This document shows positions 1 through 10,300 of a stretch of DNA of 38,342 bases, one piece after another; the stretch's first letter is position 1; each line of letters begins with the position of its first letter. This stretch comes from Robertmurraya sp. (GTDB lineage: Bacteria > Bacillota > Bacilli > Bacillales > Cytobacillaceae). The notes below the pieces were generated by a model, which did no database searches, was not told the DNA's origin, and saw only the letters and a program-made list of their open reading frames with translations. Both the position numbers and the translations under genes were made by a program. The DNA lies in the NCBI GenBank assembly GCA_025451895.1, contig JANWJP010000012.1, positions 1 to 38,342 of the forward strand, given 5' to 3'.

Positions 1-22
1 AATAATTGCAACCGAAAAACTT

Positions 23-28
23 TATAAT
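23..28 (+). promoter_or_regulatory. -10 element of the metNIQ promoter (partial)
   Basis: A perfect TATAAT sits about 20 bp before the riboswitch. The matching -35 at 17 bp spacing would fall on the window edge (positions 0-5), so it cannot be read fully. Confidence 0.5.
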
Positions 29-49
29 TAAATATGGAAGAACTGATTG

Positions 50-163
50 CTCTTATCCAGAGAGGTGGAGGGATGTGCCCAATGAAACCCGGCAACCATC
101 GGCAGGTGACACTGTTGATAAGGTGCCAATTCACACAAAGCCAATGGCTTTGAAAGATGAGAG
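50..163 (+). ncRNA. SAM-I (S-box) riboswitch aptamer
   Basis: The closing helix P1 is visible: CTCTTATC (50-57) pairs over 8 bp with GATGAGAG (156-163). Between the arms lie the conserved S-box blocks AGAGGTGGAGGGA, GAAACCCGGCAACC and AAGGTGCCAATTC. S-box RNAs bind S-adenosylmethionine and switch off methionine genes by termination. It lies upstream of metN, so methionine uptake is expected to be off when SAM is plentiful. Confidence 0.95.
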
Positions 164-185
164 GAAGGTCTGTAATAAATGATTC

Positions 186-221
186 ATGCCTTTCTGCTCA
201 CCTTTGCAGAAAGGCATTTTT
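186..221 (+). terminator. S-box expression-platform terminator
   Basis: A perfect 12-bp stem (ATGCCTTTCTGC 186-197 with its complement 206-217) is followed by a T run. It lies 23 nt after the SAM aptamer, the expected place for the regulated terminator. Confidence 0.88.
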
Positions 222-418
222 AAATCCCGCAAAGACGGCATCTTCAAAAAAATAAATTGCCATCGGCTGCAGGTATGCAGAAATTTGCGGGAAATATTTT
301 CGGATAAGAGAAAAAGAACAGATAAAGATAAAGGTACTATAGAAATTTTCTGGAATAGTTTTTATGGTTTTGCATTATTATAGCTATTTCGATTTTGGTG
401 TGAAGGGGTGAGTGTCAG

Positions 419-1444
419 GTGATTGTAGTTGATCGTATCCGGAAGGTTTATTCATCGAAAAATGGTGATGTCCCAGCCGTGAAAAATGTGAGCCTTGAAA
501 TTAAAGAAGGCGAGATTTTTGGAATCATCGGTTACAGCGGCGCAGGAAAGAGTACATTGATTCGTTTATTTAACGGATTGGAGAAACCGACAGGCGGTTC
601 CATATTCATTGGCGGCAAGGATATCACGAAGATGAGAGGTTCCGAACTGCGGGAAACAAGGCAGAAAATCGGGATGATTTTCCAGCATTTTAATTTGCTT
701 TGGTCGAGGACGGTAAGAGGAAATATTTCCTTTCCCCTTGAGATTGCCGGTGTTCCCAGAAATGAACGCTTGAAACGGGTGGATGAGCTGATTAAGCTTG
801 TCGGACTTGACGGCAAAGAGGATGCCTATCCTTCCCAGTTGAGCGGCGGCCAAAAGCAGCGGGTGGGAATTGCCAGGGCTCTTGCCAATAATCCGAAAGT
901 ATTGTTGTGTGATGAAGCAACATCTGCTTTGGATCCGCAAACAACCGATTCTATTCTGGATTTGCTCCAGGATATCAATGAAAAACTGGGCCTGACTATT
1001 ATTTTAATAACACATGAAATGCATGTTATCCGTAAAATTGCCCATCGCGTCGCTGTGATGGACGGCGGAGAAATTGTTGAAATGGCTCCTGTTCTGGAAA
1101 TTTTTAAACATCCGAAACAATCCATTACGAGACGTTTTGTCCAGCAAGTGGCAGAACCGGATGACTCTGAGGAAATCATGGCTCATTTGATAAAAAAATA
1201 TCCGAACGGGGCTATTGCAAGACTGACTTTTGTCGGGGAAGCGGCAGAACAGCCAATTATCTCAGAGCTTTTAAAAACACAAAATGTCACCGTCAATATT
1301 TTGGAAGGAAAGGTAACGCAAACTCAGAGCGGCGCATACGGAACTTTAACCATTCAAATTATCGGAAGTGAAGAGGATATTTACAGTGCTGTTCAATTCT
1401 TAAATGATCGCCAGGTTGGAGTGGAGGTGATCGTCAATGCTTGA
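419..1444 (+). CDS. metN: Methionine ABC importer, ATP-binding subunit MetN
   Basis: This is the ATPase of the D/L-methionine ABC importer and would work on the inner face of the membrane with MetI. The 341-residue protein has Walker A GYSGAGKST at residues 38-46, an LSGGQKQR signature, Walker B LLCDEATSALDP, and a C-terminal extension (about 260-341) that fits the NIL domain binding methionine in feedback inhibition. It starts with GTG behind AAGGGGTG. The stop overlaps metI by 8 bp. The S-box riboswitch upstream and metQ downstream support methionine as the substrate. Length is normal for the family. Confidence 0.95.
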   Translation: MIVVDRIRKVYSSKNGDVPAVKNVSLEIKEGEIFGIIGYSGAGKSTLIRLFNGLEKPTGGSIFIGGKDITKMRGSELRETRQKIGMIFQHFNLLWSRTVRGNISFPLEIAGVPRNERLKRVDELIKLVGLDGKEDAYPSQLSGGQKQRVGIARALANNPKVLLCDEATSALDPQTTDSILDLLQDINEKLGLTIILITHEMHVIRKIAHRVAVMDGGEIVEMAPVLEIFKHPKQSITRRFVQQVAEPDDSEEIMAHLIKKYPNGAIARLTFVGEAAEQPIISELLKTQNVTVNILEGKVTQTQSGAYGTLTIQIIGSEEDIYSAVQFLNDRQVGVEVIVNA

Positions 1445-2105
1445 GTATTTCTTTCCGAATGTTGTCTGGGACAAAGCCTGGGAAAAAACCATTGAAACAC
1501 TGTATATGACCGGTGTGTCACTTATTTTTATCATCATATTGGGAATTCTGCTGGGGCTGCTATTATTTCTGACTTCAGAGGGAAATCTATGGGCGAACAA
1601 GATCGTTAACAGTTTGACTGCTGCAGTTGTCAATATTTTCCGTGCCATCCCGTTTGTGCTTTTAATTGTTTTATTAATTCCTTTTACAAGGTTTCTTGTC
1701 GGTTCAATGACTGGGATGAAGGCGGCTCTCCCTGCGCTCATTATCGGTTCCGCTCCTTTTTATGCCAGAATGGTTGAAATCGGCCTGAGGGAAATTGATA
1801 AGGGAGTGATTGAAGCGGCAAAAGCAATGGGCGCCAGAACAACCACGATTATTTTTAAAGTGCTTCTTCCCGAATCGATGCCGGCCATTGTCTCTGGGAT
1901 TACAGTGACAGCTATTGCCCTTGTCGGTTATACGGCGATCGCCGGTGTAATTGGTGCAGGGGGTCTGGGAGACTACGCATATTTGGATGGTTTTGCCCGC
2001 AATAAAACTGATGTGACTATTTTCGCTACTTTACTAATTTTGATTATCGTGTTTATTATTCAGTTCATTGGTGACTTTTTAACGAAGAAGATTGACAAAA
2101 GATGA
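1437..2105 (+). CDS. metI: Methionine ABC importer, permease subunit MetI
   Basis: This is the membrane permease of the methionine importer (called MetP in B. subtilis). The 222-residue protein is strongly hydrophobic with about five membrane segments. It carries the EAA loop typical of binding-protein-dependent permeases, EAAKAMGARTTT at about residues 123-134, which docks onto MetN. The ATG lies inside the end of metN, which suggests translational coupling. The stop overlaps the first possible start of metQ. Nothing looks truncated. Confidence 0.94.
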   Translation: MLEYFFPNVVWDKAWEKTIETLYMTGVSLIFIIILGILLGLLLFLTSEGNLWANKIVNSLTAAVVNIFRAIPFVLLIVLLIPFTRFLVGSMTGMKAALPALIIGSAPFYARMVEIGLREIDKGVIEAAKAMGARTTTIIFKVLLPESMPAIVSGITVTAIALVGYTAIAGVIGAGGLGDYAYLDGFARNKTDVTIFATLLILIIVFIIQFIGDFLTKKIDKR

Positions 2106-2119
2106 TGGAGGGAATAACC

Positions 2120-2923
2120 ATGAAAAAAATCTTCGCACTATTATTTACTGCGCTTTTAATATTGCCTCTTGCCGCTTGTGGAAATGATGACGATGCATTT
2201 GTAGTCGGTGCAACGAATAAACCGCATGCGGAAATTTTGGAAAAGGCCAAACCGATACTGGAAGAGCAAGGTATTAACTTGAAGATTCAAACATTCAGTA
2301 AGTACGAGCTTATCAATCCCGCTCTTGTCGATAAAGACTTAGACGCCAACTTCTTCCAGCATCTTCCTTACTTAGAATTACAGGTTGAAGAATTTGGATA
2401 TGACATCGTTAATGCCGGCGGGATTCATATTGAGCCAATCGGTATTTATTCAAAAAGGTATAAGTCTCTTGATGAAATTGAAGATGGCGCGACAGTAATT
2501 ATGAGCAGCAGCGTTCCTGACCACGGCCGGATTTTATCTCTGTTTGAAACATTCGGTCTCCTTAAATTAAAAGACGGGATTGATAAGACTGCCGCATCAG
2601 TGGAAGACATTGTTGAAAATCCAAAGAACTTAAAGTTTAAATACGATTATTCTCCGGACCTTCTTCCAAAAATCTATGAAAATGATGAAGCGGAGCTTGT
2701 TGTGATTAATTCCAACTATGCTCTTGACGCAGGGTTAAATCCGGTGAAAGACAGCATCGCAATTGAAGGTTCAGAATCTCCGTATGTAAATATCATTGCT
2801 GTTCGTAAAGGTGATGAAAACAGAGAGGAAGTTAAAAAGCTGATTGAAGTTCTTCGCTCGGAAGAAATTCAAAACTTTATCCTTGAAGAATACGGCGGCT
2901 CTGTCGTCCCTGTGTCTGAATAA
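2120..2923 (+). CDS. metQ: Methionine-binding lipoprotein MetQ
   Basis: This is the substrate-binding lipoprotein that captures methionine outside the membrane for MetNI. I chose the ATG at 2120 because GGAGGG ends 7 nt before it; the ATG codons at 2102 and 2105 lie upstream of or inside that site. The 267-residue product begins with a short basic stretch and a hydrophobic segment ending in a lipobox, LPLAAC, with lipidated Cys20. The mature part has NlpA/MetQ-family features such as GATNKPHAEIL and NAGGIHIEPIGIYS. It is the last gene of the S-box operon and is followed by a terminator. Confidence 0.94.
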   Translation: MKKIFALLFTALLILPLAACGNDDDAFVVGATNKPHAEILEKAKPILEEQGINLKIQTFSKYELINPALVDKDLDANFFQHLPYLELQVEEFGYDIVNAGGIHIEPIGIYSKRYKSLDEIEDGATVIMSSSVPDHGRILSLFETFGLLKLKDGIDKTAASVEDIVENPKNLKFKYDYSPDLLPKIYENDEAELVVINSNYALDAGLNPVKDSIAIEGSESPYVNIIAVRKGDENREEVKKLIEVLRSEEIQNFILEEYGGSVVPVSE

Positions 2924-2935
2924 AGTTTTACAAAA

Positions 2936-2967
2936 GCGGGTATCCTTTTTGCGGATACCTGTTTTTT
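2936..2967 (+). terminator. Terminator of metNIQ
   Basis: GGGTATCC (2938-2945) and GGATACCT (2953-2960) form a stem with a 7-nt loop, followed by GTTTTTTG. It lies 15 nt after the metQ stop. Confidence 0.85.
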
Positions 2968-3149
2968 GTTTTGTTAAGAAAATGGCCGCGCATTTTTTAC
3001 TGCCGTATTCAGGAGGAAAGGAAGTGGTGATTTTGTCAAAGTTTTTAAGAAGGAAAGTAAATCTGAGAAAAATGGCGAAAGTACTCACTTTTTTATAAAT
3101 GTAAGCCTTTTATTCTTTTTTGCTGGAAAATCATTTCAATTTTTTGGCC

Positions 3150-3178
3150 TTGAGCAAATTTCGGGAACCTGATAAAAT
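3150..3178 (+). promoter_or_regulatory. SigA-type promoter of the 65-residue orphan gene
   Basis: TTGAGC (3150-3155), a 17-bp spacer and TAAAAT (3173-3178) lie 57 bp before the start codon. The 2968-3149 stretch before it shows no gene. Confidence 0.6.
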
Positions 3179-3234
3179 AATGGAGTTAAAAAAAGTACGT
3201 AAACAGATATATATAGTGAAGGGAAGACAGAAAT

Positions 3235-3432
3235 ATGCATCATTTGCACCTGAACTATACAAGTGACATGGCGAAAGCTTTGCACGGAGCCCATAAAGTA
3301 AACTACGCGGAATACAGCACCAAATTGGATGTAAGAATGAATGTCGAAAAGCGGAGAGAAGAGGATTATCAAAAGAGCCGGAGGATTATTGCCGATATTG
3401 AACGAAAGGCTTATCGACATAAGCAGGGATAA
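3235..3432 (+). CDS. Small uncharacterised protein (65 aa)
   Basis: I do not recognise this protein. The 65-residue product is soluble, starts with a His-rich MHHLHLNY segment and has a long charged, probably helical C-terminal half rich in Arg, Lys and Glu. There is no signal peptide, membrane segment or cysteine. It looks like a real gene because everything needed is present in about 310 bp: a promoter at 3150, a GAAGGGAAG ribosome site, an ATG, and a terminator hairpin starting at the stop codon. It stands alone between metQ and sufC. The basic C-terminal half would allow nucleic-acid binding, but that is only a guess. Confidence 0.7.
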   Translation: MHHLHLNYTSDMAKALHGAHKVNYAEYSTKLDVRMNVEKRREEDYQKSRRIIADIERKAYRHKQG

Positions 3433-3465
3433 AAACTAGTGCAGCAATGTACTAGTTTTTCTTGC
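3431..3465 (+). terminator. Terminator of the 65-residue orphan gene
   Basis: AAAAACTAGT (3431-3440) and ACTAGTTTTT (3451-3460) are perfect complements around a 10-nt loop. The A/T flanks could serve both strands. Confidence 0.82.
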
Positions 3466-3756
3466 TTTTTCGATATGTGCGGATAATATGGAGTAAAATG
3501 CACATTGAAAACAGAATTTTTCGAAGAAACCATGGGACGAATTGTAAAAAGAAATCCCAATCATGACGGAAAAAATTATTCTCAATTAGATTCAGATACA
3601 TACTTCTAATTGATAAGGGTATAATAAATAAGAAAAAGATCTCTGTACGGAAAACAAAGGTTGTTTTTTGTGTTGAAGGTGAGAAAACGTATTAAATAAA
3701 TTACAGAAAAATTAATATGTGTGCAGAAGTTTTTTTTTTGAATAGCGTTTATGTTG
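3466..3756. other. A/T-rich intergenic stretch before the suf promoter
   Basis: No convincing gene on either strand. A TATAAT at 3620-3625 has no good -35 at 17 bp. Homopolymer T runs occur near 3731-3739. Confidence 0.5.
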
Positions 3757-3777
3757 ATATCAAATTTCATTTGATAT
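3757..3777. promoter_or_regulatory. Perfect dyad overlapping the suf promoter -35 (candidate operator)
   Basis: ATATCAAAT (3757-3765) and ATTTGATAT (3769-3777) are exact 9-bp complements around TTC. The right arm contains the -35 hexamer of the suf promoter, so a bound protein would interfere with RNA polymerase. The regulator is unknown. Confidence 0.55.
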
Positions 3778-3799
3778 AAGATTGTAATGAGAATAGAAT
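3771..3799 (+). promoter_or_regulatory. SigA-type promoter of the suf operon
   Basis: TTGATA (3771-3776), a 17-bp spacer and TAGAAT (3794-3799) give a strong match, with a start point near 3806. The remaining leader of about 50 nt contains the ribosome site GGAGGT near 3846. Confidence 0.65.
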
Positions 3800-3805
3800 G
3801 AGAAT
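3786..3805. repeat. Two AATGAGAAT direct repeats, 11 bp apart, at the suf -10
   Basis: AATGAGAAT occurs at 3786-3794 and again at 3797-3805, one DNA turn apart, flanking and overlapping the -10. TGAGAAT resembles half of a Fur-type box, but the copies are direct rather than inverted, so the link to iron control is only a possibility. Confidence 0.5.
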
Positions 3806-3858
3806 GGATTGGCAAATCCAAACAGATACAAATTTTTCTTTTTTACGGAGGTTTTAGT

Positions 3859-4644
3859 ATGGCAGGTTCAACTTTAACAATTAAAGATCTTCACGTTTCA
3901 ATTGATGGAAAAGAAATTTTAAAGGGTGTAAACCTTGAAATAAAAGGTGGAGAAATTCATGCAATTATGGGCCCGAATGGGACAGGTAAATCAACACTGT
4001 CAGCAGCCATTATGGGTCACCCGAAATATGAAGTAACAAAAGGAACCATTGAATTGGATGGTCAAAATGTTTTAGAAATGGAAGTGGATGAACGCGCCCG
4101 CGCCGGATTGTTCTTGGCGATGCAATATCCGAGTGAAATCAGTGGTGTGACAAACGCAGAATTCCTGCGTTCAGCCATCAATGCCCGCCGTGGAGAAGGC
4201 AATGAAATTTCTTTAATGAAATTTATCCGCCAAATGGATGAAAAAATGGCGTTTCTGGAAATGGATCCTGACATGGCCCAGCGCTATTTAAACGAGGGCT
4301 TCTCCGGCGGTGAGAAAAAACGGAATGAGATTCTTCAATTAATGATGCTTGAGCCGAAGATTGCCATTCTGGATGAAATTGATTCCGGTCTTGATATAGA
4401 TGCATTAAAGGTTGTATCCAAAGGAATTAATGCTATGCGCGGCGAAGATTTCGGCTGTATGATCATTACCCACTATCAGCGTTTATTGAATTATATCACT
4501 CCTGACTACGTACACGTGATGATGCGGGGTCAAATCGTTAAATCCGGAGGACCTGAGCTTGCCCAACGTCTGGAAGCAGAAGGTTACGAAGAACTGAAGA
4601 AGGAATTGGGAATCGAAGACGAAACTGTTGAGCAAGAAGTGTAA
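3859..4644 (+). CDS. sufC: Fe-S cluster assembly ATPase SufC
   Basis: This is the ABC-type ATPase of the SufBCD scaffold that builds Fe-S clusters in the cytosol. The 261-residue protein has Walker A GPNGTGKST at 38-46, the SufC-type signature FSGGEKKR at about 148-155, and Walker B ILDEIDSGLD at 170-179. It has no membrane partner, as expected for this soluble ABC protein. The start is the ATG after GGAGGT. It is the first gene of sufC-sufD-sufS-sufU-sufB, the usual Gram-positive order, with 17 bp between it and sufD. Confidence 0.97.
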   Translation: MAGSTLTIKDLHVSIDGKEILKGVNLEIKGGEIHAIMGPNGTGKSTLSAAIMGHPKYEVTKGTIELDGQNVLEMEVDERARAGLFLAMQYPSEISGVTNAEFLRSAINARRGEGNEISLMKFIRQMDEKMAFLEMDPDMAQRYLNEGFSGGEKKRNEILQLMMLEPKIAILDEIDSGLDIDALKVVSKGINAMRGEDFGCMIITHYQRLLNYITPDYVHVMMRGQIVKSGGPELAQRLEAEGYEELKKELGIEDETVEQEV

Positions 4645-4661
4645 GTGTTAGGAGGATAAAA

Positions 4662-7625
<2,964 letters not shown>

Positions 7626-7684
7626 CAGAATGAAGAAGGATAAGGCAGGCCTTATTTACTTCTTTAGAATGGAGGATGACAACG

Positions 7685-9082
7685 ATGGCAAAAAAAGCGC
7701 CTGAAATCGGTGAATATAAATATGGTTTTGCCGATAAAGACGTTTCCATATTCCGCTCAAAACGCGGACTCACAAGGGAAATCGTTGAGGAAATTTCAAA
7801 AATGAAGGAAGAGCCGCAATGGATGACGGACTTCCGCTTGAAATCCCTGGAGCACTTCTACAATATGCCCATGCCGCAATGGGGCGGGGATTTAAGCGCC
7901 CTTAATTTTGACGAAATTACCTATTATGTTAAACCGTCTGAAAGAGCCGAACGGTCATGGGACGAAGTGCCGGAGGAAATTAAAAATACGTTCGATAAGC
8001 TCGGTATTCCGGAAGCCGAACAGAAATGGCTGGCCGGGGTCTCTGCCCAGTATGAGTCAGAGGTTGTTTACCATAATATGAAAGAAGATCTCGAGAAGCT
8101 TGGAATCATTTTCAAAGACACAGATTCAGCTTTAAAAGAGAATGAAGATATTTTCCGCCAGTATTGGGCTACTGTTGTTCCGCCGACAGATAATAAGTTT
8201 GCCGCTCTGAATTCAGCTGTCTGGTCAGGAGGATCTTTCATTTATGTTCCTCCGGGCGTAAAAGTGGACACACCGCTGCAAGCTTATTTCCGGATTAACT
8301 CTGAAAATATGGGACAATTTGAACGGACATTGATCATTGTCGACGAAGGAGCTCATGTTCATTATGTGGAAGGCTGTACGGCTCCGGTTTATTCAACAAG
8401 TTCTCTGCATAGTGCGGTTGTTGAAATTATTATTAAAAAGGATGCCTACTGCCGTTATACGACCATTCAAAACTGGTCCACGAACGTTTATAACCTGGTT
8501 ACAAAGAGGGCAGTTTGTGAAGAGAATGCGACCATGGAATGGATTGACGGAAATATCGGTTCCAAGCTGACAATGAAGTACCCGGCCGTTATTTTAAAAG
8601 GCGAAGGCGCAAGAGGAATGACATTGTCTATCGCTTTGGCAGGAAAAGGACAGCACCAGGATGCAGGTTCTAAAATGATTCACCTGGCTCCGAATACATC
8701 TTCGACAATTGTATCCAAGTCTATTTCCAAAGACGGCGGAAATGTAACATATCGCGGTATTGTGCATTTTGGCCGCAAAGCAGACGGTGCCAAAGCCAAT
8801 ATTGAATGTGATACATTGATTATGGATAATAAATCAAAATCAGACACGATTCCATACAATGAAATTCTTAACGATAATATTTCTTTGGAGCACGAAGCAA
8901 AAGTTTCCAAGGTTTCTGAAGAGCAGCTCTTCTACCTGATGAGCCGCGGAATCTCAGAACAGGAAGCAACAGAAATGATCGTTATGGGCTTCATTGAGCC
9001 ATTTACAAAAGAATTGCCGATGGAATATGCCGTTGAAATGAACAGATTGATCAAGTTCGAAATGGAAGGAAGCATCGGTTAA
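7685..9082 (+). CDS. sufB: Fe-S cluster scaffold protein SufB
   Basis: SufB is the core scaffold subunit that with SufC and SufD assembles clusters for transfer to carriers such as ErpA and NfuA. I chose the ATG at 7685 because GGAGG at 7671-7675 lies 9 nt upstream; the earlier ATG at 7676 directly abuts that site. The resulting length is 465 residues, as in B. subtilis. Highly conserved stretches include [16 protein letters not shown] at the N terminus, [11 protein letters not shown] in the middle and [18 protein letters not shown] near the C terminus. It is the last suf gene and is followed directly by a 17-bp hairpin and the group II intron. Confidence 0.97.
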   Translation: MAKKAPEIGEYKYGFADKDVSIFRSKRGLTREIVEEISKMKEEPQWMTDFRLKSLEHFYNMPMPQWGGDLSALNFDEITYYVKPSERAERSWDEVPEEIKNTFDKLGIPEAEQKWLAGVSAQYESEVVYHNMKEDLEKLGIIFKDTDSALKENEDIFRQYWATVVPPTDNKFAALNSAVWSGGSFIYVPPGVKVDTPLQAYFRINSENMGQFERTLIIVDEGAHVHYVEGCTAPVYSTSSLHSAVVEIIIKKDAYCRYTTIQNWSTNVYNLVTKRAVCEENATMEWIDGNIGSKLTMKYPAVILKGEGARGMTLSIALAGKGQHQDAGSKMIHLAPNTSSTIVSKSISKDGGNVTYRGIVHFGRKADGAKANIECDTLIMDNKSKSDTIPYNEILNDNISLEHEAKVSKVSEEQLFYLMSRGISEQEATEMIVMGFIEPFTKELPMEYAVEMNRLIKFEMEGSIG

Positions 9083-9085
9083 AAA

Positions 9086-9125
9086 GACAAAGCCTGTCAC
9101 AATATTATTTGTGGCAGGCTTTGTC
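9086..9125 (+). terminator. Stem of the suf operon terminator, cut off from its T-tract
   Basis: A 17-bp stem (9086-9102 with 9109-9125, one G-T wobble) around TATTAT starts 3 nt after the sufB stop. An intrinsic terminator should run into T residues here. Instead GTGTG, the group II intron 5' consensus, follows the last stem base. Confidence 0.8.
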
Positions 9126-9470
9126 GTGTGCCGCGTGCCCGGCAAGCCGTTAATTGCTGGTTGGTGAAAGTCCAACCCAAGTAAGTGCCAAGATGCTTGG
9201 CAGCTGACAGGCAATTGGTGGAGAAATCCTGAGATTGAAGCTCTGTGACAAAGTAACTCTATACGGGAGTGTGAGCAAATGAACAGGTTGTAACATAAAG
9301 TGAATCCTGCCGCTTCTCAAAAGAACCCATCTTTGATGGACAAGGAGAAGTCGAGCCTGGGGCATGCAGGCGAAGACCATGGAAGGTGTGAAGAACTTGG
9401 AAAGCAGCACCGAAGAATCTCTCTGGGTAAGGGGAGCGACATATTCAGAAAGTAATTAACGGAACTGGAG

Positions 9471-9737
9471 ATGCGTCTGAAAATAAAGGACTATACAAAA
9501 CCAAGGTATAAACTCTACATGGATATAATGGACTTAGTCTTTGGGTTAAACCGTAGGCTTCAAGGCTTTAAGAATTACTATGCCATTTTTCCAATCGGAA
9601 AGAAGTGGCTAAATCGTATTGATTGGTACGTATTCGAGCGTTTGGCGTTGTTTTACAACAAGAAAAGAAAGAAGCAGGGATATTTTAAGGACGTAAGAAA
9701 AGATATTGACCCCTTATTAGTGAAATTGGCAAGTTAG
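9471..9737 (+). pseudogene. Remnant of the group II intron maturase (C-terminal domain only)
   Basis: The 88-residue open frame matches the C-terminal maturase (domain X) end of intron-encoded proteins: LNRRLQGFKNYYAI, then KWLNRIDWYVFERLALF and a basic tail with KKRKKQG. A complete protein would be around 400 or more residues with reverse-transcriptase motifs such as YADD; none are present here. The ATG at 9471 is probably an internal methionine, since its ribosome site is poor. The deletion removed most of the ORF in domain IV but kept domain V, the catalytic RNA heart. Confidence 0.75.
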
Positions 9738-9770
9738 GCTCCGTAATGCCAAAGAAGGAAGAACGTCGGA

Positions 9771-9804
9771 AAGCCGTATGAGGGAAAACCTCACGTACGG
9801 TTTG
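9771..9804 (+). ncRNA. Group II intron domain V
   Basis: The most conserved piece of a group II intron: AGCCGTATGAGG pairs with CCTCACGTACGGTT around a GAAA-type loop, with the AGC catalytic triad near 9772. Confidence 0.85.
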
Positions 9805-9913
9805 ATGAGGGGAGGCAGGAAAAGGGAAAAGTCTTCAAATCTGGCTTAGTAAGGTGGACACCCTAAACCCCGAGGATAAGAGGCCATTTCCTCATTCCTG
9901 TTTTCTACTCTAC

Positions 9914-10169
9914 TTTCCCGAAACTGTCTTTCCGGTTGAAAACGAATCCCCTTGTTTAAACCCCCTTTTAAATTTTCCGAAAGAACTTCGACATTTTCTC
10001 TTTATATTATGATTTTTCCTATTTCCCGGCTCTAATTGCTTGCCGCGTATCCAAGAACTGCGGTGTAAGCAGGTTGAAACAATTCAATAATTCTCAGTTA
10101 TGTCAATGAATGCACAGTTTAACTCAAAAGTTAAGTAAACCAAATAGGCGTAATATTCAAGTAATTAAG
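9914..10169 (+). other. Intergenic stretch between intron and CoA cassette
   Basis: Begins with TTTCCC after the presumed intron end, possibly what is left of the suf terminator T-tract. No gene with a convincing start and ribosome site is seen on either strand. Confidence 0.4.
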
Positions 10170-10198
10170 TTGACGAATAGAAAGAATCAATGTATTTT
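10170..10198 (+). promoter_or_regulatory. Candidate SigA promoter of the CoA cassette
   Basis: TTGACG (10170-10175), a 17-bp spacer and TATTTT (10193-10198) lie about 100 bp before the first gene. Confidence 0.45.
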
Positions 10199-10300
10199 GT
10201 TCCATATAAGGAAAGTTTTTCCTAATAGCAGACAACATACAGAAAAAACCGTTTTAAACAGGGAGAAATCTTTTTATAGAAGGCTGGGAGGAATTTTTCG

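Larger units (their letters stand above)
9126..9913 (+). mobile_element. Group II intron, internally deleted
   Basis: The 5' end GTGTGCC fits the GUGYG consensus, and GGTTGGTGAAAGTCCAACC near 9159 is typical of domain I. Domain V is clear at about 9771-9804: a 34-nt hairpin reading AAGCCGTATGAGG, GAAA loop, CCTCACGTACGGTT, with the AGC triad. A plausible 3' end is CTACTCTAC at 9905-9913: AGGCAGGA near 9814-9821 can pair with TCCTGTTT just before it as domain VI. That domain VI loop would be unusually long (about 75 nt), so the 3' boundary is uncertain. Only the C-terminal part of the maturase remains, so the element cannot move alone, but a helper maturase might splice it. Confidence 0.8.

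Noticed and set aside
186-383. 65-residue frame inside the S-box leader
   Set aside because: It begins within the riboswitch terminator stem and has no ribosome site or recognisable sequence.
9150-9410. Minus-strand frame across intron domain I
   Set aside because: The region is structured intron RNA; the frame has no start signals.
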